DNA of 64,000 nucleotides, taken from the NCBI GenBank assembly GCA_963422465.1, contig OY730173.1:3038001-3102000 (forward strand), written 5' to 3'. The translations under genes were made by a program, and so were the position numbers. The stretch comes from Lichina pygmaea. Its lineage: Eukaryota > Ascomycota > Lichinomycetes > Lichinales > Lichinaceae. A model generated the notes under the pieces. The model did no database searches. It had not been told where the DNA came from and saw only the letters and a list, made by a program, of their open reading frames with translations. Positions 33,227 to 47,727 of this stretch are shown here, one piece after another (position 1 is the stretch's first letter; each line of letters opens with the position of its first letter).

Positions 33227-34273
33227 TCACGACGTCGTGGTAAGCCTTTCCCTCATCTTCCTTCGGCGATACTGCTGCCGGTATTGATACCGCCCGACGG
33301 TCCCCCAGGTCATCAGGGCGATGCCGAGCAGGGCCCACGTCGAGCTGATGACGAGGCTCGTAGGGAACTTGCCAAGCGTGACGCCTGGGAGGACGAACGG
33401 CGTCGGACGGGCCATCCGGGCCGAAGCCGCACCGACGGGGGAGCCGGCGAAGACGCCGTTGACGAAGGAGGCCTCCTTGGATGTCAGCGTCGTCGAGATC
33501 GGCTGCTCCTCGGCGTTGAGAGCGGAGAGGGTGACGTTGGGCGCGAGCAGGGTGACGAGCTCGGTCCTGTGGGCTGTCAGCTGGCTTGCATCTCAAGGGA
33601 ACCCTGACGGGCCGATCCCAGCTTCGACGTACAGATTCATGGGGGTGTCGAGGTAAGTCGAGTTCAGCTGTCCGCGAACGCTGCTGCTCCAGAGGAAGGT
33701 GGGGCCCTGTTCCTGCCGCTTCTGGATCGATGCCGACCCGACGTCGCGCTTCCTGACGCCTCTGCTGTCCGACACCGATGCACCCGTGTACGACAGCCCG
33801 ATCATGACATCGTCATCCGAGATGTCGGCCCAAGCTCCTTGGGCCGGGGCCACGCGGTAGAGGCGAAGGTCTGCCGTGAAGGCGCCGGTGGCGCTGTCGA
33901 ACGAGGGGAGGTTGTAGCAGACGGCCACGCCGAACTGGCTCAGGACCTGGCCGTTCAGCTCGCGGACGACCTTGTCGCAGGCCGCCTGCGTCTCCGCCTC
34001 CCACGTCTGCGGGTCGACGTCGGTGCCGTTACTCGTCGCTATCGTCGTCGTAGGTGCCGGCGCATCCGCACTCGGCGACGGGGCGTCCTGACGACGTCGA
34101 ATTCGACTGGCCTGTCCCGTGGCTTTGCCGTAGAACCCTGGCCGGGTGTTGTAGGCATTCGGTTGTCGACGGTAGAGTTGACCGAGGCCAAGCTTGACGT
34201 CGGGACCGAGCCCGGCATGGGCACCAAGCCCGGAGAACAAGAAGCACGCGAGGATGGTTGATGGAAGATGCAT
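33227..34273 (-). CDS. Predicted secreted/type I membrane protein, function unknown
   Basis: Start MHLPSTILACFLFSGLGAHA at 34273 is a classic signal peptide. Exons 34273-33603 and 33566-33227 give about 336 residues. The mature part has a Thr/Pro/Ala-rich linker (DAPSPSADAPAPTTTIATSN), a conserved-looking domain with paired cysteines (QAACDKVVRELNG, FGVAVCYNLPSF), and two basic KR sites. The C-terminal hydrophobic helix SLVISSTWALLGIALMTWG is followed by a basic cytosolic tail (RYQYRQQYRRRKMRER). This suggests a single-pass cell-surface or secretory-pathway protein. The intron proposed to join the exons is only 36 bases (GTTCCC to CACAG), the sole phase-compatible option I found, so that junction is uncertain. 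I do not recognise the family. Confidence 0.75.
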
Positions 34274-38229
<3,956 letters not shown>

Positions 38230-39072
38230 TGCGAACCTTGAACAGTCTCTTGCTGGTCGACAGGTCAATCTTCATCTCCTCTCCCTCCCTCCTCTCGACA
38301 AGCCATCTCATGACATTATGAGCGAGAAACGAAGAAAACCCCTGCAGCAACGGATTTCACTGCAGAGGCGCCCCTGAACCTTTCTTTTTAGCATCACGAA
38401 AACGATCACACGCACTTTGAAAATAGCTCATGGGTAAAAGGTTCCTACATCATATCGAGTGGTCGAGTGGTCACAAGGGTCGATATAAAGACTCATCATC
38501 AGGACCACTGAGTAGGGTCCCTCATGTCCACCACCGGCAGTTTGTTCGCATGCACAGGGCATATCCAATCCCTTCGACTCCTCCCTTCCAGGTTTCATCT
38601 GCAGTACACTCACCTTCATCTCTCTTGCCATCCCAAGCCCAAAATCTCACATCCACATCAACGCATTAGATACTCCAACCAACCGATTCTCAACCTGCCG
38701 ACACATGCGTAAATAACGAGCATTTCTTCTTCCAGCGCTTGTGGACCCGGCGCCAGGAATTGTGGGGGGTACAACCAGTAAGGGGAAAACACCAGCAATA
38801 GAATATAGGGGATATGGAGGAAACACTCGGAGTTGGGATATGAAAAAAAAAGAATCCCTAGGGAAACAAGGGGTGGGGTGGGGATTTATAGATGACGGAG
38901 ATGAGAGACATTCCGAGAAGAAGGAAATGGAATGAAGAGTGGTGATTTGAGAGAGAGGGAGAGAGAAGAAGAAAATAAAATGCAAAGATCCAAAAAACTT
39001 GGACAAGGCAGATGGAATGCAAAGTACGAGTGTGTTTGTTTTTCCACTTTTGATAAGACTGGGGTGAAAGAG
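38230..39072. other. Intergenic between convergent genes
   Basis: 3' flanks of the epimerase and HYPK genes. A/G-rich sequence lies at 38840-38990. No gene is seen. Confidence 0.5.
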
Positions 39073-39805
39073 CTACGCTGCCGTAGTCACGTATGCGCGC
39101 ATCGCCTGGACGGCGTTTCCTTCGTGCGCTTTTAGCAGATCTGTTGCTTTTGTCTTGGAGAGCTCGAGTTCGTCGACCTGGACAGGAGTTCCATTGATCA
39201 GACAATCAGTCAATCAGGCAATCAGGAGGTGTTTTTATGGGTTGGTGGTGTACTTCTTCGGGGGAGGCGGCGGAAAGCTACATAGAAAAGAGAGAAGGAC
39301 CAAAAAAAAAAAAAAAGAGAGAACCCACAAGTAACGAAACGTCCGCTTGATCTACCTTGATCGCCTTCCTCCTGATTCTCTCGGCCTCCTCCTCCTCTTC
39401 CGCGGACGTCATTTTCCCGCTCCCCGCCGCCGTCGTTGCGCCGGCGCCGATGTTATCGGCAGCGTCGGCAGCAGGAGCCGGGCCTCGACCGCCACCACGA
39501 TTGTCACCACCGACAGCGCCGCCACGACCACCACTTCCGCCGGCGGAGCCTCTCGCACTCGCACCACCAGCAGCAGTAGCGGCGCCGCTAATGTCCAGCC
39601 GCTTCATGGCGCGCCCGAGCGCTTCTTGATCGACCTGCTTGGCCGCGTGGTCGCCGCCTTGGTCGTAGTAGTCGTCGCCGCTCGCGGCAGCCACGGACGA
39701 CAGCGCCGCCGCGGCCTTGCGGTCCTCGGCCGACGCCGGTAGCGCCGGCGTTTCTTCGTCCATGTCTGCGCCTTCGTGCACGTCCGACGGCTGTTGCTCC
39801 GACAT
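39073..39805 (-). CDS. HYPK-like NatA-associated protein (UBA-like domain)
   Basis: HYPK (huntingtin-interacting protein K) binds the ribosome-linked N-terminal acetyltransferase NatA and tunes its activity. Exons 39805-39329 and 39177-39073, joined by a 151-base phase-0 intron with an acceptor at GTCCAG, encode about 193 residues. The C-terminal UBA-like domain spans the intron: IKVDQADVSLL, then VDELELSKTKATDLLKAHEG and NAVQAMRAYVTTAA, which is the family signature. Just before it an acidic helix (SAEEEEEAERIRRKAI) matches the NatA-contacting segment. The first 130 residues are Ala/Gly-rich and disordered, longer than in animal HYPK. The start at MSEQQPSDVHEG is the nearest ATG giving a soluble N-terminus. 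Confidence 0.9.
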
Positions 39806-41158
39806 TTTGCTTGGCGGGACGGGGTTTATCAACTGGGGTGGGGAATATGTTATTGTGTGTTGTCGTCTCCAGTCAGGTGAAGCGTTGTAGCTCCGTGAAG
39901 CTACCCTTGCCGAGGCGGGCGGAGTGATACCCCCCCCCAATGCCCCCCCTCCCCCCCCTCTTAGGGAGTAGTCTACCATCTCAAACAGTCGTACCAGCTC
40001 CACAAGCGTCCCCTTGATTCCTACGATTGCCCAGACCGCAAGCAGAACGTCTGCACCAAACCAAAGACGATCCGCTCCGAGACCAAGAGTTCGATCCTCA
40101 CCATAGCATCGTACATCTTATTCCGACATTAAATATCGAGGAGTGCGGGTAAGACCCCAGCAACAGAGGCACAAGTCATGATCATCTCATCAGTCAGGTC
40201 TTGATGTCAAGCATCGGGCGTACCAGTACGGAGTACAGAAGGCAAACAGGTCAAGTCTACAAGCAACGTACTGTACGTGACATGGGAGATGGCGACCGAC
40301 GACTTATCTCCTGAAGACTGTCAATGGTGCTGTCTAGTTCGATGGACAGAAGATGACGCTTTCCTTCTCCTTCGTCATCCTTCTTCTCGGTCCTTTGCCG
40401 TCGTCATGCCAACTCTTCGCTTCAGGGGGTGCGAGGTAGGAGCTTGATTTGTGCGCACTCTTCAAGACTTGCACTTTGTCATAGGGGAGATTGGAGGTGG
40501 AAGAGTCCATCCGGAAACGAACAGGGGGATTACGTACAGGTAGGGTTGCGGCGGCGGCTCTGCACAGGTTGCGAGGCTCTTGGAAGTTATTCACGTCATC
40601 TAGCTGTAGTGCCGTTAGTACAGGTAGTGGTATCATACCTGCGGTCAGTGTCGCGGCAGACAAGTCAACAAGTTGGTCCAGACAGCAACGTGGTCCAGCC
40701 AGAAGAACAGTTGCAAGAACAACTTGGTCCAGACGAATCGTTGCAAGACTGGCTTGGTCCAAAAAGTCAATTGCAATGACAGTCAGAGTGGCTCATCAAA
40801 CAATTACTGTGCGTGTGGGCTGCAAGATATCATAACAGGCAAGCATGAGTTGTGCAACCGTCACACCTAATCACATGTCCCTGCCTCAACCAGTGATACA
40901 CGACAAAGCTTGGACTGATGTGGGCTAATGAAGCAGTTGATCTGGGTTGAGTAGTCGACCTGCACTGGTATGTCATTTCAAAAGTAGATAGCCGGGGACG
41001 AAGAGGCCGTCTTGGGGCGATGGCTCTCTTGAAAACGATTCTGGTAAACAAAAGGTTGTTAGTTTTCCCCAGAATAAGTACAGTCCTTCGTGGCAGCTTG
41101 GTCTATACTGAACTCTAAAGGCACAGTGCTCGACTCATCCAACAGATGGCATGATACC
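39806..41158. other. Intergenic, 1.35 kb
   Basis: Includes the HYPK promoter, C/G runs at 39930-39960, and a short diverged tandem repeat of TTGGTCCAGAC-GTTGCAAG units at 40672-40780. No supported gene. Confidence 0.45.
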
Positions 41159-42941
41159 TCACCAATCAAAAAGCGTGCCGAGCAATCTCCTGGGCCAAAA
41201 GGATGTGATGCTACCTCTTCTCCAGGTCCCTATGACTAGTCCAAAGCAAGCGGCGAGCGCGCCGAGGGACAACAGTCCAAACAGGCCGCCAAGCACCCGT
41301 CCCTGCTTTCGGACCACCTTCTGTACGTCCGAGTAACGCTGGTTGCTGAAGCTGACGCGTGAGTACTGCGTGCTCCATCCCAGCTGCGGGAACCAGTAGT
41401 CCACATGCTCCTCCACCCATTTCCGAGAACGGTAGAGAGTCGAGCGCACGGACGAACGCATCTCGATATAATTGTTGAGCGCCAGGTCGTTGATCGTGTG
41501 TCCGTCCATGGTACGTTGGGCGGTGTATTGCTGCAGCGCTCTGGCCCGCTCCTCGTCACGTGTCACAGTCTTGCCAACGTCATCGGTGGAGTGGTTGCGA
41601 AGCAGCTCGTAGAGAACCCGAACATCTTCAAGTCCCGCGTTCATTCCCTGGCCGTAGAACGGGACCATCGCGTGCGCGGCATCTCCGAGGATGACGCAAG
41701 AGTCGTTATGATGATAGGGCGAACACTTGATGGATATCAGCGGGAGATGAGGATTGCCGTCAAACTGGCTTTGAAGGGCCGATGGGGCTATCAGATCGGG
41801 GACCACTCCCGGAAAGTGCCGCACAAAGAACTTTTCCAAGAGGTCGGGAGCCCTGGACAGCTCCGAGAACAACCTGGACGGCAAGAAGAGCGTACAGGTG
41901 AAAGTGTGGTCCTGTTGGAGACGTTAGCCGCGAGAAACAGAGATTGACCGAGAGAACCGACCAGGCTCGGTATCGCGATGAACATAAACTCTCCTCCCGG
42001 CCAAATGTGTAAATGGTTTGGGGACATCCGAAAGCCGCCTCCCTGGAGCTCGGGCAATGCAGGAATTTGGAGTTCACACCAAAGAGTATCTATGTATTCT
42101 TGCTGGTAGTTGACGCGAGCATACTTCATCATGTGGTATCGCACGGCTGAATGGGCGCCATCGGCACCAATCATTAGGTCAAAGGACACCTCGATCTCGA
42201 CCGCTCTCTTGTGGGAGTGGTGACTCTGTGCAGGGTCTCGTTGCTCAAACCAGGCTCTCTTCCTCTCAAAGTCCACTCCAGTAAGCTTGTGAGCGAAGAA
42301 GATCTTGACATTCGGGAACTGCTCCAGCTCGTCCAACAGCAACCTGTTGAGGTGCGCTCTATCAATCGCAAAAATGGCCTAGAAGAATCAAATGATGAAA
42401 TACCATTGAAGCCGTGTCTCCGCGCTGGACACTCACTCTGCCGTGCACATCATACGCTTGGGGTTCATTGCATAGGTTTCCTGTGGAGTCCCAGGCATGG
42501 ATCATCCTCCCACGCATTGGAGTCGTCGCTGCCAACACCTTCTCGAGCAGCTCCGGGCGCCGAAGACCCCGCAATGCATTGATTCCGCGTTCAGACAAGG
42601 CTAGGTTGATCGACCTGGTGAAGTTGAGTGGTACTGTGTCCGGGTCACGCAGATCTGTATTCAAAAATCAGCATACCACCGGTATCCGCTGATATCAAAC
42701 GACGACGCAGCACGAGCCAGCTCTGGCGGCACCGAATAAGGCTGTTACAGGCAACGCAACGGGGGAACAAGAAAATCACGACCGGCCTCAGGGCTTCGTC
42801 TGTTCCCCTACAAGACTTACCGCTGCGTAACTCGTACAGCTCGACATCTCCGCCATCGACGGCGGCATACAATGCAGTAAGGGTGCCGACGGGTCCAGCC
42901 CCGACGACTACGGTCTTCAGGCGCCGCGATATCTCAGTCAT
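41159..42941 (-). CDS. BNA4: Kynurenine 3-monooxygenase
   Basis: Hydroxylates L-kynurenine with NADPH and O2 in the kynurenine route from tryptophan to NAD; a FAD enzyme of the outer mitochondrial membrane. Exons 42941-42821, 42654-42437, 42378-41962 and 41911-41159 give about 502 residues with exact phases. Marks are the FAD fold [53 protein letters not shown] across intron 2, [27 protein letters not shown] after intron 3, and [20 protein letters not shown]. The hydrophobic C-terminal helix ([20 protein letters not shown]) is the usual membrane anchor. A second ATG six bases upstream (42947) is an equally good start. It is divergent from the methionine aminopeptidase gene. Confidence 0.96.
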
Positions 42942-43254
42942 TGTCATGCGAGGAGCTGTCTCACCCCCGCAGAGACATGATGCAGATGAGGCCGCGCTAG
43001 CCGTGGAAGCTCTAGCGCAATATGATACCGTACCGGTACCGGTACGTTTTTCCGAGCCGGCCGTTCGACGGCACAGACGGCAGTAGGCACCAGCCGGACT
43101 TACGTCAGCCAATGGTACAAAACTACCTTGAGGACTTCAAGTACTCGATGCTCCTCGACGCTCTTGTGACCCAAGAACAGCATCATCTCACGACCCGTCT
43201 AGACCTTCAGCCTGATCCACAATAGTTCCTCTGGCCGGCAGTGATCCTCCAAAC
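42942..43254. promoter_or_regulatory. Shared divergent promoter, BNA4-like and MAP1-like genes
   Basis: 313 bases separate the two start codons, so both genes must be driven from it. It holds the palindromic run ACCGTACCGGTACCGGTACG near 43026-43045. No specific factor site can be assigned. Confidence 0.6.
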
Positions 43255-44661
43255 ATGACTTTGAGTCGGAGATGCATCGGAGTGTCGTGCGAAAACCAGG
43301 CCGGCACACTCCAGTGTCCAAACTGTCTCAAGCGGGGAAAGGAGAGCTATTTCTGCTCGCAGGACTGCTTCAAAAGGAGCTGGGTAAGTGCGTCGTATCG
43401 TTGGCGTATCCCCTTGCTACCGGCACGCGCTGACCTCAATCAGCCTGAGCACAAGGCCGTTCACAGGGGCCCAGGTATTACCGTCTGTTGACCTTGAAAT
43501 CGAACAACATCTGAGGGCGCTGTAGTACGCGGCCACCACAATCCCTTTCCGAAGTTCTCGTTCACTGGCTCCGTAATACCGGTGTATCCACTGTCCCCAC
43601 GGAGGGAATTGCCTCCATCCATCATCCGCCCCGACTATGCCGTTGATGGCAATCCAAGGTCCGAGGCGAAGTTTCTAGGAAGACAGACGATCACCATTCT
43701 TGACCGAAAGGGCCAGGAGGCCATGAGAAGAGTGTGTGCTTTGGCAAGAGAGGTCCTTGACTTGGCAGGTCGCGAAGTCCGACCAGGCATCACGACAGAT
43801 CACATAGACGAGATTGTGCACAAGGCTTGCGTAGAGAGAGACGTAGGTGATCCAGATGTTCATGTTCAACCACCACCCTCCCAAGGCCGTCATCGAAGCA
43901 GGTCCTAACTCGTACCGTGAGCCTTCTACAGTCGTATCCCTCTCCGTTGAACTACGTTCACTTCCCAAAGTCGGTCTGCACCTCCCCGAACGAGGTCATA
44001 TGCCACGGCATTCCAGATCAACGGGTTCTCCTTGACGGCGACATTCTCAACGTCGACGTCACGCTGTATCATCAAGGCTACCACGGCGACCTTAACGAAA
44101 CATACTACGTGGGGGACCGCGCCAGAGCTGATCCCGAGTCCGTCCGCGTCGTGGAAACGGCCCGGGAGTGTCTCGAACACGCCATCGCTCTCGTCAAACC
44201 CGGCATGCTCTTCCGCGATCCCGGGACGGTCATCGAAAAGCATGCCAAAGCCAGAGGCTGTAGCGTCGTCAAGACGTACTGTGGCCACGGCATCAATCAG
44301 CTCTTCCACTGCCCGCCCAACGTACCGCATTATGCCAAGAACAAGGCCGTAGGGACTGCGAAGCCTGGCATGTGTTTTACCATCGAGCCCATGATATCGC
44401 TTGGCACTCACAAAGACAAGACCTGGCCAGACGACTGGACCAGCGTCACTGCCGACGGGAGACGAACGGCTCAATTTGGTAGGTCCGAGGTGTTGCTACG
44501 GTCCCGTGCAAAGAGACGGCGCGTTGCTGACTTGATCTGCAACAGAACATACATTGCTGGTCACGGAAAGCGGCGTCGAGGTGTTGACGGCGAGAAACGC
44601 CGATTCCCCCGGAGGACCGATACCGATGCCGGAAAGCAGCCCAAAGGAGGATGGCCCTTAG
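43255..44661 (+). CDS. MAP1: Methionine aminopeptidase 1
   Basis: Removes the initiator methionine from nascent proteins at the ribosome. Five exons (43255-43383, 43444-43474, 43526-43842, 43932-44478, 44546-44661) give about 379 residues. The N-terminus has the ribosome-associated zinc finger ([20 protein letters not shown]). The catalytic pita-bread domain shows all five metal ligands: Asp in [10 protein letters not shown], Asp in GDLNETYY, His in [12 protein letters not shown], Glu in FTIEPM, and Glu in QFEHTLLV, whose codon is split by intron 4. Exon 2 is only 31 bases; its acceptor and the next donor were fixed by frame continuity into [10 protein letters not shown]. Length and layout match the type I eukaryotic enzymes. 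Confidence 0.96.
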
Positions 44662-45555
44662 TGGGGGTTCAGAGGGCTTTGACAGCCGCTGGCCTTGTCC
44701 AGATTACCTTTTTTAAACGGTCTCTCTCGCAGTGGCAAATGTATCCATACCGATGATGGTTCATGATGCAGGCTTTCAAACCCCTCTTTCACGGGCGACC
44801 GTCGGCACTGTAGGCCGGTGTCAACATCAATAAAAGCACCTTGAGGTGAATGTAGCCTACATGTCCAGTCGTCCAACGGCGGCGAGGCCCAGGTCAATGG
44901 GCCGACGCCGTTGATCGTGTCATTCTATGTGTCGGCATCTCGACTTGATGCTAGTGCCAACGATGGTCTACCAGTCGGCGGTGAGATGCTCAAACGGGCA
45001 GTGATTGAATATATCCGGCGCGCTTAGCCTGCAGGGGTCGCATCGCTAACTTGAACTTACGCATCGATCTAGTAGAATGACAAAGAGCGTAAAGAGCGTA
45101 CTGTAGCGGCCATACGCCTCGTTAATACCGTGACAACTCCGTCCTCTTACGATTCAGTTACGCCTTGATGGCGTCCCTCGTAGGATGAGTCACCGACTTA
45201 TTGCACGAGAACGTATCTAGCATACTTATAGCGAATCGATATCAGTGGATCAGAGCTGATTCTTCTTCGAATACAAAGCCAACCCAGTCCGGGGCCGGAA
45301 TGCAACTTCTCATCCACCCTGCAGTTGATCGTCTTTAGATCTTGGAGCTCTCCCTAAGCCCTTGTCCCCCAACAGGACAATATTGAAGATCTCTCTGACT
45401 CCAGATAGTTGATCTGCTGACCACCAAGGATAGAGTGTACATGAGCAAGAGCCAGAGCCAAAATCACAAGAAGAAGCTGGAAGAGCCGTCGACGACCAGA
45501 CGACCAAAGAGCAGATCGCAGCCGTGGCTGCTCACATCCAACGACACCGAGTCCG
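44662..45555. other. Intergenic, promoter side of the ligase-Yae1 gene
   Basis: No gene recognised. The last 100 bases are purine-rich and presumably leader sequence of the next gene. Confidence 0.45.
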
Positions 45556-47727
45556 ATGGCCGACAATGCCGACAATGCGACACCAACGCACCCTCTGCAA
45601 CGAGAGTCGACAGGAGAGAGGGTCGAGGATGGCTACTTTACAGCGAATCCGCCACCAAAGGACCTCGAGCCCAAGCTACGGGCAGTGAAAGAGTTCATCG
45701 CTTGCCATACAAGCCCCGGCCAGCAGGAAGAAGGCAGAACCAGCGGGGAAGCGCCCCGACGTGTGGTGTTGATCACCTCCGGCGGCACCACGGTCCCGTT
45801 GGAAAACCAGACCGTGCGCTTCGTCGACAATTTTTCGGCCGGCACTCGGGGGGCGACCTCGGCCGAGTACTTTCTCGAGCACGGCTATGCAGTCATCTTC
45901 CTGCACCGGCAGTTCAGTCTGCTGCCCTACTCACGCCATTACAGCCACTCCACCAACTGCTTTCTCGACTTTCTCCACGAGGGACCGGAGGACTCGGTCG
46001 TGGTCAACGAAGAGTACTCTCCAGAGATGATATCGGTCCTGCGCAAGTTCAAGCGCGCGCGGCAGAATCAGATGCTGGTGCTGCTCCCCTTCACCACCAT
46101 CACTGACTATCTGTGGGCCTTGCGCGAGATCGCCACTCTCATGCGCCCGTTGGGTGCCAGGGCCTTGTTCTACCTGGCCGCTGCCGTCTCGGATTTCTTC
46201 GTGCCCCGAGATCGACTGGTCGAGCACAAGATCCAGTCGTCCGACGTGTCGGGCGAGCTTGCCGCAGGGACAGAGGTCCGAGAAAAAGGCCCCGCCGTTG
46301 GCAGCAGTAGCAACGGCGTTCAAGCTCATGCCCATCATCACAAAAAGCTTATCGTCGATCTCGACCCTGTGCCAAAGTTCTTGAAGAGACTCGTGGACGG
46401 ATGGGCGCCAGAGGGCATGATTGTGAGCTTCAAGCTCGAGACCAATCCGGCGCTACTTGTTATCAAGGCGCAGCAGGCGCTCGAGCGGTATTCGCACCAT
46501 CTGGTCATTGGAAATCTGCTCTCGACGCGGAAGTGGGAGGTCGTCTTCATCGCCCCGTGTCAACCGGAGCGATGGATCCGAGTGCCCAGCCATTCTCGAA
46601 CCAAGAGTGTCTCGGGACTCCAGAGCCAGGTCGGTCTCGCCGCGGCGGCTGCGCTGCGGGCGGGAAAGAGTTCTATAGAGGAAGCAGGGAAGGCGGGCGA
46701 CAAGGCTGCTACCGAAAGCCATTTGGCGGCGGGAGAAGATGACGGAGGCAAGGCCAGGTGGCAGGGGAGAGACTCGTCCCCAGAAGCGGAGATTGAGATC
46801 GAATCCCTCATCGTGCCGGAGGTTATCAGGATCCACACCGAGATGATCCCTCGCGGGGAAGATCCTCCCCCCTCTCGTCAAAAAATCACCACCGAACACG
46901 AGAGCATGCCAGCGGAGGACAGTGAGCGTCGCGAGCAGCAAGACAGTGTAGACGACGTCTTCTCTTCGTCACCGCCACGCCCTTCCTGGGCCCTAGGCGC
47001 CACTCTCGACCGGGGCCCAGACGAGCCATCCGAAGTCCCTCGGCTCCGAGAGCAACACACGACAGCTGGCTACCGCGACGGAATCGCGCAAGGCAAGAAT
47101 ACATCGGTCCAGCGAGGCTTCGACGAAGGCTACGAGCTGGGTGCGACGATTGCCAGTCGAGCCGGGTATATCATCGGTGCTCTCGAGGGGATGGTAGCAG
47201 CTTGCGAATCCGCGCAGTGGACGCACGACTTGGCGCGGGTGAAGGCCCTTCTCGAAGCCGCAAAGAGGGACCTATCGGCCGACGGCTTGATGGCAAGCCT
47301 AGATCTCGACCGCGACACCGATAGTCTCAACGGCCAGTGCGATCCGTTCCCTGTCGACGCTGGTGAGGCTTCTCATGGAAGCCAGCTCCACGAGATCAAC
47401 GGCAATGCTGGGCCGAACGCGCATGCCGACGACAGCGGCGACATTGTTCCTGCGGCAGCGGCGACCCGGATCACAAGTGAGTCTGGGGCCAGAGAAGAAA
47501 GTGGCCGTTCTCCTCGGCAAGGTTCAGGCGGCGTCTTCGGCTCTTCGACCGCCGAGAAGACCCTACAACAGAAAGTGGATCGCCATCCGATGATCCTCAA
47601 GTGGCAGAGCATAGTCGAGAGCGAGCTCGCCAGGCAAGACGCTCAGAAGGCTCACCAGAACGGTGCGAACACAGCACCGGCTGGGACGGCTTGGTCACCA
47701 TCATGTATTTACCATCCAACTACGTGA
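45556..47727 (+). CDS. CAB2: Phosphopantothenate-cysteine ligase fused in frame to a Yae1-type domain
   Basis: One intron-free frame of 723 residues. Residues about 35-430 are phosphopantothenate-cysteine ligase, which joins cysteine to 4'-phosphopantothenate in CoA synthesis: LITSGGTTVPLE, RFVDNFSAGTRGA, FYLAAAVSDFFVP, SFKLETNPALL, HHLVIGNLLSTRKWEV and EIESLIVPEVIRIHTEMI, the normal C-terminal end of that enzyme. No stop follows. Residues about 460-560 then match Yae1, the adaptor that with Lto1 hands apo-Rli1/ABCE1 to the cytosolic Fe-S machinery: DSVDDVFSSSPP and the glycine-every-four repeat GYRDGIAQGK, GFDEGYELGA, AGYIIGALEG. The last codons (AWSPS) belong by homology to the next enzyme; splicing at 47705-47758 would skip this stop. 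A fusion is the simplest reading. Separate transcripts starting at internal ATGs, such as 46906, cannot be excluded. Confidence 0.85.
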   Translation: MADNADNATPTHPLQRESTGERVEDGYFTANPPPKDLEPKLRAVKEFIACHTSPGQQEEGRTSGEAPRRVVLITSGGTTVPLENQTVRFVDNFSAGTRGATSAEYFLEHGYAVIFLHRQFSLLPYSRHYSHSTNCFLDFLHEGPEDSVVVNEEYSPEMISVLRKFKRARQNQMLVLLPFTTITDYLWALREIATLMRPLGARALFYLAAAVSDFFVPRDRLVEHKIQSSDVSGELAAGTEVREKGPAVGSSSNGVQAHAHHHKKLIVDLDPVPKFLKRLVDGWAPEGMIVSFKLETNPALLVIKAQQALERYSHHLVIGNLLSTRKWEVVFIAPCQPERWIRVPSHSRTKSVSGLQSQVGLAAAAALRAGKSSIEEAGKAGDKAATESHLAAGEDDGGKARWQGRDSSPEAEIEIESLIVPEVIRIHTEMIPRGEDPPPSRQKITTEHESMPAEDSERREQQDSVDDVFSSSPPRPSWALGATLDRGPDEPSEVPRLREQHTTAGYRDGIAQGKNTSVQRGFDEGYELGATIASRAGYIIGALEGMVAACESAQWTHDLARVKALLEAAKRDLSADGLMASLDLDRDTDSLNGQCDPFPVDAGEASHGSQLHEINGNAGPNAHADDSGDIVPAAAATRITSESGAREESGRSPRQGSGGVFGSSTAEKTLQQKVDRHPMILKWQSIVESELARQDAQKAHQNGANTAPAGTAWSPSCIYHPTT

